Assembly (NCBI GenBank): GCA_003554945.1
Contig: PWHN01000099.1
Location: 33,613 to 97,612 of the forward strand
Direction: 5' to 3'
Origin: a bacterium
GTDB taxonomy: Bacteria; T1Sed10-126
DNA: 64,000 nt
Part shown: positions 9,526 through 16,091 of the stretch, piece by piece
Layout: the number at the start of each line of letters is the position of its first letter
Numbering within the stretch: position 1 is the stretch's first letter
Notes under the pieces: model-generated
What the model was told of the DNA's origin: nothing
What the model saw: only the letters and a program-made list of their open reading frames with translations
Databases searched by the model: none
Program-made: the position numbers and the translations under genes

Positions 9526-9554
9526 TTGACAAACGGCGATTGATGTCCGATAAT
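9526..9554 (+). promoter_or_regulatory. Sigma-A-type promoter for flagellin 1
   Basis: A consensus TTGACA (9526-9531), a 17-base spacer and GATAAT (9549-9554) start right after csrA. The overlapping TCCGATAA resembles a sigma-28 -10, but no matching -35 is present. Transcription from here gives a leader of about 510 nt before the first flagellin gene. Confidence 0.7.
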
Positions 9555-9842
9555 TAGATTGACATAAGAAAAAGTCAGCAAGGATGCTGGCTGGAGGACA
9601 ATTTTTTCACATGGAGGTTTGATAATATTACACTTGTAAACTTAGCCTATTCTTGGTGTGCAGTCTCGGACTGCGCAGGCAGGGGTAGGTTTTTTTTGTG
9701 CACCATGTTGTATACGCGCTTTTTTTGGGGCTCATGAGAGTTAAAGTTGGATTAGTAGTATTTGTAGTAACTCTGGATTGATCTTTTTTCTTTTTTGCTC
9801 TACGGGGTAAACGGTTCGACGTCATTTGACGGCCGGACTGAA

Positions 9843-9886
9843 GCTCTTTGACATTCAAATATAGTCGATAGGTTGAGACAGCCTGG
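9843..9886 (+). promoter_or_regulatory. boxA-like element plus 5' arm of flagellin-1 panhandle
   Basis: GCTCTTTGACA (9843-9853) resembles the boxA antitermination element of rRNA leaders. Bases 9861-9886 can pair with 10992-11016, beyond the stop codon of flagellin 1. I count 25 base pairs (three of them G-U) with one bulged base (T9874). Confidence 0.75.
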
Positions 9887-10028
9887 ACGCCGGTATGGTG
9901 GTTGTATCCTCCGCCGCTTTAGTGGGGAACAACTGCTGTTACCGGACTGTTTTACCACGTTTTTTTTACATCATTAGTGCTTGACTGCACAGGACTATCA
10001 GTACAATTTAGCACAATCTTAGCACAAT

Positions 10029-10067
10029 TCGAATCAAGGACGATTCGATCTTAACTCCAGGAGGGAG
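10029..10067 (+). promoter_or_regulatory. CsrA-type hairpin and Shine-Dalgarno of flagellin 1
   Basis: A 7-bp stem (10029-10035 with 10042-10048) shows AAGGAC in its loop, the usual GGA-in-loop CsrA site. The second site is the Shine-Dalgarno AGGAGGGAG at 10059-10067, 10 bases before the ATG. This two-site layout is that of B. subtilis hag. Confidence 0.8.
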
Positions 10068-10077
10068 TGTTCTACCG

Positions 10078-10971
10078 ATGGGTGGTATGTTTAGAATTAA
10101 CACTAACGTTCAGGCTACATTTGCACAACGACAGTTACACAGAAGTTCTGGTGATCTTGACCAGGCGCAGGAGCGTCTGTCCAGTGGTTTACGTATTAAC
10201 GTGGCTGCTGATGACGCCGCTGGACTGGCCATTGCTGAGAAATTGAGCATGGCCGGCCGTGGTCTTGACCAGGCGCAGTCTAACGCTCAGGACGGTATAT
10301 CAGTACTTCAGACCGCCGAGGGTGGTCTTGAGTCTATTGGTGACGACCTGCAGCGGATGCGTGAGCTGGCTGTTCAGGCAGCTAACGACAGCTTGACTGA
10401 CGATGACCGTGAACTGATCCAGACTGAGATTTCTCAGCTGGTAGATGAGGTTGACCGAACCGCCTCCACGGTTCAGTTTAACCAGCGTCAACTGCTTACC
10501 AATCAATTTGGTGAAGTTGACGAGGCTGGACGAGCTACTGCTGGAGAGGCATCACTGACTTTCCACATTGGCGCTAACCGTGACGAGACAATCACGGTGG
10601 CCATGGGAGACGGTCAAGCTATTCAGACGGCTACCTCGCAAGCGCTTGGTATTCGTGTCGACGACGCCCCGATAAGCGTTGAATCACGTGAGGGTGCTGA
10701 ATCGGCGATCGAAACGGTTACCCAGGCGATTAACGAAGTTTCGGAAACTCGCGCTAACATTGGTGCCGTTCAGAACCGTCTCGAGGGAGCTGTTGACTTC
10801 CTGCAGATCCAGGGAGAGAACACCGAGGCTTCCGAGAGCGCGATTCGTGACGCTGACATTGCCGCGGAAGCGGTCAACCAGACCCGAGCTAACATCTTGA
10901 CTCAAGCCGGTACTTCCGTGCTTGCACAGGCCCAGCAGACGCCGCAGATGGCGCTGCAGTTGCTCGGTTAA
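10078..10971 (+). CDS. fla1: Flagellin 1
   Basis: This 297-residue flagellin has conserved D0/D1 ends (MFRINTNVQATFAQRQLHRS, LSSGLRINVAADDAAGLAI, and the C-terminal TQAGTSVLAQAQQTPQMALQ) and a very short middle. It therefore lacks large D2/D3 surface domains. It polymerises into the filament after FliS- and FlgK/L-dependent export; fliS and fliD are not in the window. It is the closest paralogue of flagellin 3. The gene lies entirely within its own 5'/3' arm pair, and its leader is the longest of the four. Confidence 0.97.
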   Translation: MGGMFRINTNVQATFAQRQLHRSSGDLDQAQERLSSGLRINVAADDAAGLAIAEKLSMAGRGLDQAQSNAQDGISVLQTAEGGLESIGDDLQRMRELAVQAANDSLTDDDRELIQTEISQLVDEVDRTASTVQFNQRQLLTNQFGEVDEAGRATAGEASLTFHIGANRDETITVAMGDGQAIQTATSQALGIRVDDAPISVESREGAESAIETVTQAINEVSETRANIGAVQNRLEGAVDFLQIQGENTEASESAIRDADIAAEAVNQTRANILTQAGTSVLAQAQQTPQMALQLLG

Positions 10972-10991
10972 CTTTTTTAGTTCTTTTTTAC

Positions 10992-11016
10992 CCGGGCTGT
11001 CTCGCCTATCGGCTAT
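10992..11016 (+). promoter_or_regulatory. 3' arm of flagellin-1 panhandle
   Basis: This segment, 20 bases after the flagellin-1 stop, is complementary to 9861-9886 with one bulge. It separates flagellin 1 from flaG, as a processing stem would. A T-rich tract follows at 11018-11026. Confidence 0.75.
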
Positions 11017-11078
11017 CTTTTATTTTTACGAAAAACTGCTGGTGCGGTTTATGCCACAGCGGATGGGAATGAGATGAA

Positions 11079-11468
11079 ATGAATCATGGGACCGGAGCGA
11101 TTGAGGGACCCGAGTTTCAAAATAGTTTGATCCAAAATAATAATTTGAACAGAGCCGAAACTACGGCTGAAACAGACCGACCGGATAACTCTGCCGGAGC
11201 AGCGGTCGAGCGACCGGTTGCTGAGACTACCGTAAGTGTAGAGGATCAGGCAGTTGCCGAAGCTGTTGAAGAACTCGATCAGGCGGCCGCCGAAGCCTCT
11301 TTTTACGGGATTGATTTTAATATCTTGCCCGATGACAACCTGGTCCAGGCACGGTTGATCAGCCAGGAGAATGAGGAGTTGATTCGCGCTATCCCGCCTG
11401 ATGAACTGCTGGAAATAAGGCAGCGCGTTGACGCTTTCATAGGACTGTTGTTTGATGTGACAAGATAA
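11079..11468 (+). CDS. flaG: FlaG-family protein
   Basis: The C-terminal half of this 129-residue protein fits FlaG: EAVEELDQAA, then a beta segment (FNILPDDNLVQARLISQENE), then LIRAIPPDELLEIRQRV and GLLFD at the end. FlaG proteins affect filament length in several bacteria; the mechanism is not settled. The N-terminal 50 residues are low-complexity and polar, as usual. It starts about 60 bases after the flagellin-1 3' arm with a weak ribosome site, and it precedes flagellin 2 by 69 bases. Confidence 0.85.
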   Translation: MNHGTGAIEGPEFQNSLIQNNNLNRAETTAETDRPDNSAGAAVERPVAETTVSVEDQAVAEAVEELDQAAAEASFYGIDFNILPDDNLVQARLISQENEELIRAIPPDELLEIRQRVDAFIGLLFDVTR

Positions 11469-11537
11469 CAAAACTTCATCGCCGCCCGGGTCACGGAAGA
11501 CCTGGTTAAAAATCTCCAGGAGGGAGCTGAAGCCGCT

Positions 11538-12428
11538 ATGGGCGGTTTATTTCGTGTTAACACCAATACGCAGGCGACCTTTATTGAGCGCCAGCTCTAT
11601 CGCAATACCCGGCAACTGGATCGGGCGCAGGAACGTCTGGCCAGTGGCTTCAGGATTAATCGGGCAGCTGACGATGCAGCCGGGCTGGCTATTTCTGAAA
11701 AGTTGCGCATGGCCGAGCGCGGCCTGAGTCAGGCTCAGGCCAACGCTCAGGACGGGATCTCACTCCTTCAGACTGCCGAAGGTGGTATGGAGACAGTTAC
11801 AGAAGATTTACAGAGAATTCGTGAGCTCAGCTTACAAGCGGCCAACGACAGTCTTACCGACTCCGATCGTGAATTAATTCAGGCTGAAATAAATCAACTT
11901 GTCCAGGAGATAGACCGTACGGCCTCTACCGTGCAGTTTAACCAGCGTCAGCTGCTTAAAAATGATTTTGGAACTGTTGATGCTGGCGGTCGGGTCCAGG
12001 ATGACGGCCGAGCTTCCCTTGCTTTCCACATTGGTGCCAACCGTAACGAAATTATCAGGGTTACTACAAACGAATTAGGAACTACTACCTCACGTTCTTT
12101 GAACCTGAGAACCGAGGATACTTCGCTAAGTATCAGTACACGCGAGGCCGCCGAGTCGGCAATCGAAGTGGCTACCCGGGCAATTAACCAGGTCTCCCGG
12201 CAGAGGGCTAATATTGGAGCACTTCAGAATCGACTCGAGGGTGCGGTCGATTTTCTCCAAATTCAAGAAGAAAATACTCAACGTGCCGACAGCCGCATAC
12301 GTGACGCTGACATCGCCCGGGAGACGATGAATATGACCCGCTCTCAAATTCTTGTCCAGGCCGGCACCTCGCTGCTTGCCCAGGCCCAGGAACTGCCCCG
12401 CACCATCCTCCAAATACTGGGCATCTAA
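11538..12428 (+). CDS. fla2: Flagellin 2
   Basis: This 296-residue flagellin has the same short architecture as the others (MGGLFRVNTNTQATFIERQL, LASGFRINRAADDAAGLAI). It differs most at the C-terminus (GTSLLAQAQELPRTILQILGI) and so may be a minor or differently placed filament subunit. Unlike the other three it has no boxA-like element, no paired arms and no GGA-loop hairpin, only the Shine-Dalgarno CCAGGAGGGAG. It is probably expressed from the flaG transcript. A small local stem (CCGGGTC and GACCTGG, about 11488-11508) precedes it. Confidence 0.96.
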   Translation: MGGLFRVNTNTQATFIERQLYRNTRQLDRAQERLASGFRINRAADDAAGLAISEKLRMAERGLSQAQANAQDGISLLQTAEGGMETVTEDLQRIRELSLQAANDSLTDSDRELIQAEINQLVQEIDRTASTVQFNQRQLLKNDFGTVDAGGRVQDDGRASLAFHIGANRNEIIRVTTNELGTTTSRSLNLRTEDTSLSISTREAAESAIEVATRAINQVSRQRANIGALQNRLEGAVDFLQIQEENTQRADSRIRDADIARETMNMTRSQILVQAGTSLLAQAQELPRTILQILGI

Positions 12429-12638
12429 CTTTTTTCTTTTTTCTAAAGCTATCTTTGAAGTTTTTAGATTCCAGTTCCAGGTTTTAACTCGCAACACGCA
12501 ACACGCAATAAGGTTTATGGTTTTGAAGTTTGATTTCAACTTTAAACTAAAAACTATAAACTGGAAACTAATTTTATCCCGCAACTACACTTTTACACTT
12601 TCCCACTTTCTAACTTTCCCACTAACAAATTTCTCCAC
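12429..12638 (+). repeat. Low-complexity spacer with short direct repeats
   Basis: This stretch after flagellin 2 has no gene. It contains short near-repeats: CGCAACACGCAACACGCAA, AAACTAAAAACTATAAACT, and several TTTCCCAC or TTTCTAAC units. A similar stretch (ACCGATTACCGATCACCGAA) occurs at about 16048-16067 before argS. It looks like slippage-type sequence with no evident function. Confidence 0.5.
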
Positions 12639-12665
12639 TCAAGATTTTTCCTCCGTAGTCGATAA
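12639..12665 (+). promoter_or_regulatory. Sigma-D/sigma-28 promoter of flagellin 3
   Basis: TCAAGATT (12639-12646), an 11-base spacer and GTCGATAA (12658-12665) fit the flagellar consensus TAAAGTTT-N11-GCCGATAA at about 13 of 16 positions. The predicted transcript start (about 12672) is upstream of the boxA-like element. Confidence 0.7.
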
Positions 12666-12696
12666 TTAAGAACAGGATTATTACGAGACGACAGGG

Positions 12697-12739
12697 ATCT
12701 TTGACATGTGAATACAGCCGGCGAACGGGGACCTGGCCC
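12697..12739 (+). promoter_or_regulatory. boxA-like element plus 5' arm of flagellin-3 panhandle
   Basis: ATCTTTGACA (12697-12706) is boxA-like. Bases 12711-12739 can pair with 13738-13766 along all 29 positions, with a single G-U pair and no bulge. The helix would enclose the whole of flagellin 3. Confidence 0.85.
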
Positions 12740-12768
12740 TTTTGTAGCATCAGTACGACCGTTGAACT

Positions 12769-12809
12769 TCGAATCAAGGATGATTCGATTCTAAAATTCC
12801 AGGAGGGAG
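12769..12809 (+). promoter_or_regulatory. CsrA-type hairpin and Shine-Dalgarno of flagellin 3
   Basis: The stem 12769-12775 / 12782-12788 exposes AAGGAT in the loop. Shine-Dalgarno AGGAGGGAG is at 12801-12809. It is almost identical to the flagellin-1 element. Confidence 0.8.
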
Positions 12810-12819
12810 TGTTCTAATT

Positions 12820-13719
12820 ATGGGAGGTCTATTTCGAATCAACACAAACGTGCAGGCCACGTTCTCTCAACGTCAACTGCACAGAAGTTCCGCTGATCTT
12901 GACAGAGCACAGGAGCGTTTGTCCAGCGGGTTAAGGATTAACGTCGCCGCAGACGATGCCGCAGGACTGGCTATTGCTGAGAAGTTAGAAATGGCTGGCC
13001 GCGGTTTAAGCCAAGCCCAGGACAACGCTCAGGACGGTATATCCGTCCTGCAAACCGCTGAGGGTGGTCTTGAATCCATTGGAGACGACCTGCAGCGGAT
13101 GCGTGAGCTGGCCGTGCAAGCTGCTAACGACAGTTTGACTGACGACGATCGTGAACTGATCCAGACTGAGATTTCTCAGCTGGTCGATGAGATCGATCGC
13201 ACAGCTTCCACGGTGCAGTTCAACCAGCGTCAGCTTTTAACCAACGAGTTTACAACCGTTGACGAATCTGGCGAGGCCCAAGAAGGTGAAGGCCCGGGTT
13301 CGCTTTCTTTTCACATTGGAGCGAACCGTGACGAGGTCATTACCGTGGACGTGGAAGACGACATTCAGACCGCAACTGCTACAGCACTCGGTATTCGCGA
13401 CGCTGACACGGGAGAACCCGTGAGCGTTGAAACCCGAGAACTTGCCGAATCCACGATCCAAACCGTTTCCGAGGCGATTAACGAGGTCTCGGAAAGTCGG
13501 GCCAACATCGGTGCCGTTCAGAATCGGCTCGAAGGTGCCGTCGATTTTCTCCAGATTCAGTATGAGAATACCGAGGCATCGGAGAGCGCGATTCGTGACG
13601 CTGACATTGCCGAAGAAGCTGTTAACCAGACAAGGGCCAACATTTTGACCCAGGCCGGTACTTCCGTTCTTGGTCAGGCACAGCAAACGCCACAGATGGC
13701 CCTGCAGCTTCTGCAGTAG
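12820..13719 (+). CDS. fla3: Flagellin 3
   Basis: This 299-residue flagellin is very close to flagellin 1 over the D0/D1 regions (MGGLFRINTNVQATFSQRQL, GTSVLGQAQQTPQMALQLLQ), with differences mainly around residues 145-200. The strong identity of the ends suggests recent duplication or gene conversion. It has its own sigma-D promoter, CsrA hairpin and enclosing arm pair, so it is a self-contained unit. Confidence 0.97.
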   Translation: MGGLFRINTNVQATFSQRQLHRSSADLDRAQERLSSGLRINVAADDAAGLAIAEKLEMAGRGLSQAQDNAQDGISVLQTAEGGLESIGDDLQRMRELAVQAANDSLTDDDRELIQTEISQLVDEIDRTASTVQFNQRQLLTNEFTTVDESGEAQEGEGPGSLSFHIGANRDEVITVDVEDDIQTATATALGIRDADTGEPVSVETRELAESTIQTVSEAINEVSESRANIGAVQNRLEGAVDFLQIQYENTEASESAIRDADIAEEAVNQTRANILTQAGTSVLGQAQQTPQMALQLLQ

Positions 13720-13737
13720 TTTTTTACTGACCTTTCC

Positions 13738-13766
13738 GGGCCAGGTCTCCGTTCGCCGGCTGTATT
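13738..13766 (+). promoter_or_regulatory. 3' arm of flagellin-3 panhandle
   Basis: Complementary to 12711-12739 over its full 29 bases (one G-U). It starts 18 bases after the stop codon. Confidence 0.85.
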
Positions 13767-13801
13767 TTTGAGCTGATTTTCTCCAAGGGAGTTTTATTTC
13801 C

Positions 13802-14764
13802 ATGAAAGTAACTTTTTCTTCTGAACAGCCGCTTGAAATTGAAGCGCCTGACCCCGAGCAGAAGCTGGGAGATTATATCGATTTTGTAAATAAAAAATTA
13901 AGCGATGTAAACCGGTTTATTTTTTCTGCCGAGGTCGACGGCGAACAAATTACAGAAGAACGCTGCCGGCAGAAATGTGATTCGTTTGAAGAATTAAAGC
14001 TGGAAGCCCGCTCTTTCGAAGAGATGACCATCGACACCATTGGCCGCTTAGGAGCTTATTGCCAGGAATACCTGGCTAAACTTCCACAGGTCATTGACGA
14101 GTGGAAAAAAAAGAGCGACGAAGAGAAAAATGCATTGCGTCGTCAAGTGCTTGAAGCTATAAATCTGGCCGGTAAGGTTCTGGACTCGATTGATGATTTT
14201 CTTGACGTCGCAGTGGAAGAACATGACACAATAAAAAGCAGAACAGAAAAATTGGCGGGGCAGTTTCGTGAGGCAGGGAGAGAAGAATTGAAGTCCTTGC
14301 TAACAGAGCAGGGGAGCGAATATTTTTCTGAATTATTTGACCACCTCAGAGCTGTACTGGATTACGTTGACGGGCAAAAAGATGCTGAGTCAGACCAGCT
14401 TTCACGTCTGGGCCGCCAGCTCGATGAACTGCACGAAGAACTAACCAACCTTATTAATAAATTCCAGGGCGGGGATATTGCCGACGCTTACGACCAATTG
14501 ACTGATCGAGCTACTGAAATAGATGAATTGCTTGCTGTTATCGGCGGGTTGGACAAGACTGGTTTCCTCAAACGTAATTTCACACCGGAAACTCAGGACG
14601 AATTAAGTCAGGCCCATACAGAACTTCACCGCGGTCTCACCGAATTACTTCAGGCCGTGGAGGAGCGCGATCCGATAATGGTCTGCGACATACTTGAGTA
14701 TGAGTTTTTACCCTACCTTGAATCTCTCCAAAAACTCTTTGGCAGCGTCGACGAAGCGGAATAG
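13802..14764 (+). CDS. Unknown helical protein in the flagellin cluster
   Basis: I do not recognise a family for this 320-residue protein. The first 70 or so residues look like a small mixed alpha/beta unit (MKVTFSSEQPLEIEAP). The rest is strongly helical and acidic, with coiled-coil character. The end has a distinctive stretch, ERDPIMVCDILEYEFLPYLE. There is no signal peptide or membrane segment, so it is likely cytosolic. It starts 35 bases after the flagellin-3 3' arm, and the flagellin-4 promoter begins right after its stop. Its position suggests a role in flagellin handling (chaperone, export or modification), but that is inference from position only. Confidence 0.75.
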   Translation: MKVTFSSEQPLEIEAPDPEQKLGDYIDFVNKKLSDVNRFIFSAEVDGEQITEERCRQKCDSFEELKLEARSFEEMTIDTIGRLGAYCQEYLAKLPQVIDEWKKKSDEEKNALRRQVLEAINLAGKVLDSIDDFLDVAVEEHDTIKSRTEKLAGQFREAGREELKSLLTEQGSEYFSELFDHLRAVLDYVDGQKDAESDQLSRLGRQLDELHEELTNLINKFQGGDIADAYDQLTDRATEIDELLAVIGGLDKTGFLKRNFTPETQDELSQAHTELHRGLTELLQAVEERDPIMVCDILEYEFLPYLESLQKLFGSVDEAE

Positions 14765-14769
14765 ATCGC

Positions 14770-14797
14770 TAAAGAATTTTTTTAATCAAACCGATAA
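14770..14797 (+). promoter_or_regulatory. Sigma-D/sigma-28 promoter of flagellin 4
   Basis: TAAAGAAT (14770-14777) and ACCGATAA (14790-14797) fit the flagellar sigma consensus with a spacer one base longer than usual. It starts 6 bases after the preceding stop codon. Confidence 0.7.
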
Positions 14798-14835
14798 TAT
14801 AACTCAAAGCTAAGTACTATACCTCAATAAAACTA

Positions 14836-14882
14836 TGTTCTCTGACAATTAAATACGGCCGGTGTGACGTTTCCTCTCCCGG
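14836..14882 (+). promoter_or_regulatory. boxA-like element plus 5' arm of flagellin-4 panhandle
   Basis: TGTTCTCTGACA (14836-14847) is boxA-like. Bases 14851-14864 pair perfectly (14 bp) with 15995-16008. After an internal loop, CCTCTC (14873-14878) and CCGG can pair with GAGAGG and CCGG near 15979-15989. Confidence 0.8.
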
Positions 14883-14948
14883 AGTTGTTCTTTTTTTAGC
14901 ATTTATTTATCTTTTTTATCCTTTTTGGAACAGCTCTCTGCTGTTCCA

Positions 14949-14989
14949 ATCGAATCAAGGACGATTCGATTACACTCCATAGAGGGAGG
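14949..14989 (+). promoter_or_regulatory. CsrA-type hairpin and Shine-Dalgarno of flagellin 4
   Basis: The 8-bp stem 14949-14956 / 14963-14970 exposes AAGGAC. GAGGGAGG at 14982-14989 is the ribosome site and a second potential CsrA site. Confidence 0.8.
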
Positions 14990-14997
14990 CATGTACT

Positions 14998-15966
14998 ATG
15001 TCAGAACTTTTTCGTATTCAGAATAACATTGCCGCTCAGTTTGCACAGCGGCAACTTAACCGCTCTGATTCTACATTAAACGAAGCCCAGGAAAGGCTTT
15101 CCAGTGGTTACAGAATTAACACCGCCTCGGACGATGCTGCCGGTCTTGCTATTTCGGAACGACTGCGAATGGCAGACCGAGGCCTCGGTCAGGCGGAGAG
15201 AAACGCACAGGACGCTATTTCAGTTCTGCAGACCGCCGAAGGAGGCCTGGAAACTATTGGCGATAACCTTCAGCGGATGCGCGAACTGGCCGTTCAAGCG
15301 GCTAACGACAGCCTGACCTGGGATGACCGGAGGTTGATCCAGACTGAGGTTGATCAGCTGGTCGAGGAGATCGATCGTAGTGCCTCGAGCGTGCAGTTCA
15401 ACCAGCGACAGCTTCTTAAGAACGACTTTGGAACTGTCGACGCGTCTGGTGAAACTGAAGAAGGTTCGGGATCATTAGTCTTTCACGTCGGGGCTAACCG
15501 GGATGAAGTCATGGAGATTACAACCGATGAACTGCGAACCATGACTTCGGTTAACCTTGGTCTCCGACTCACGGAAGACCGGAATGAGATCATTGAATAT
15601 CCCGGCGGTACTCTCTTGTATGGCCCCGACGATCAGTATTATGCTCTCAGTCTTTACCGGGACTCAGCCGGTAATTTGGATCGTAATGCTGCTGAATCCG
15701 CTATCGAGCGGATTACCCGGGCCATTGACCAGGTTTCAGACTCGAGAGCACGAATTGGTGCTGTTCAGAACCGTGTTGAGTCTACTATTGACTTCCTGCA
15801 ACTTCAGCAGGAGAACACGCAGGCTTCTGAAAGCAGAATTCGTGACGCTGATTTGGCGGAAGAGTCCGTCCGACGGACTCAAGCCGACATCCTGATGCAG
15901 GCCGGTACTTCCGTGCTTGCCCAGGCTAATCAGCAGCCTCAACTGGCATTACAGTTGTTGGCTTAG
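14998..15966 (+). CDS. fla4: Flagellin 4
   Basis: This 322-residue flagellin starts MSELFRIQNNIAAQFAQRQL and ends GTSVLAQANQQPQLALQLLA. It is the most divergent N-terminus of the four and has about 25 extra residues in the middle (around 195-225, including YPGGTLLYGPDDQYYAL), the variable surface region. It is a full sigma-D/boxA/arm/CsrA unit, so it is likely under the same control as flagellins 1 and 3. Confidence 0.97.
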   Translation: MSELFRIQNNIAAQFAQRQLNRSDSTLNEAQERLSSGYRINTASDDAAGLAISERLRMADRGLGQAERNAQDAISVLQTAEGGLETIGDNLQRMRELAVQAANDSLTWDDRRLIQTEVDQLVEEIDRSASSVQFNQRQLLKNDFGTVDASGETEEGSGSLVFHVGANRDEVMEITTDELRTMTSVNLGLRLTEDRNEIIEYPGGTLLYGPDDQYYALSLYRDSAGNLDRNAAESAIERITRAIDQVSDSRARIGAVQNRVESTIDFLQLQQENTQASESRIRDADLAEESVRRTQADILMQAGTSVLAQANQQPQLALQLLA

Positions 15967-15978
15967 AAAGAATTTTCA

Positions 15979-16008
15979 CCGGCGAGAGGTTCGCCACCGG
16001 CCGTATTT
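15979..16008 (+). promoter_or_regulatory. 3' arm of flagellin-4 panhandle
   Basis: Bases 15995-16008 are the exact complement of 14851-14864. The inner part (15979-15989) matches 14873-14882 in two short helices. Confidence 0.8.
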
Positions 16009-16091
16009 CTTTCCTTATTTTCGCCTTTTCGCTATACTTACAGACCACCGATTACCGATCACCGAATACTGACACAGAAGGAGCCTTTAGT

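Larger units (their letters stand above)
9555..10077 (+). promoter_or_regulatory. Long 5' leader of flagellin 1 mRNA
   Basis: This 520-base stretch holds no convincing gene. It contains a CsrA-type hairpin near the transcript start (CAGCA-AGGA-TGCTG, 9576-9589) and a small hairpin GCAGTC-TCG-GACTGC (about 9660-9674). A boxA-like GCTCTTTGACA follows at 9843-9853, then the 5' arm of a long-range helix at 9861-9886. The final CsrA hairpin and Shine-Dalgarno lie at 10029-10067. Several T-runs occur in the middle. Confidence 0.65.

Noticed and set aside
9628-9858. A minus-strand frame in the flagellin-1 leader
   Set aside because: Low-complexity product, antisense to the leader and without a ribosome site; the region is explained by leader structures.
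12429-12638. Gene or regulatory RNA in the spacer after flagellin 2
   Set aside because: Only slippage-type short repeats are seen, with no stable structure or coding frame.
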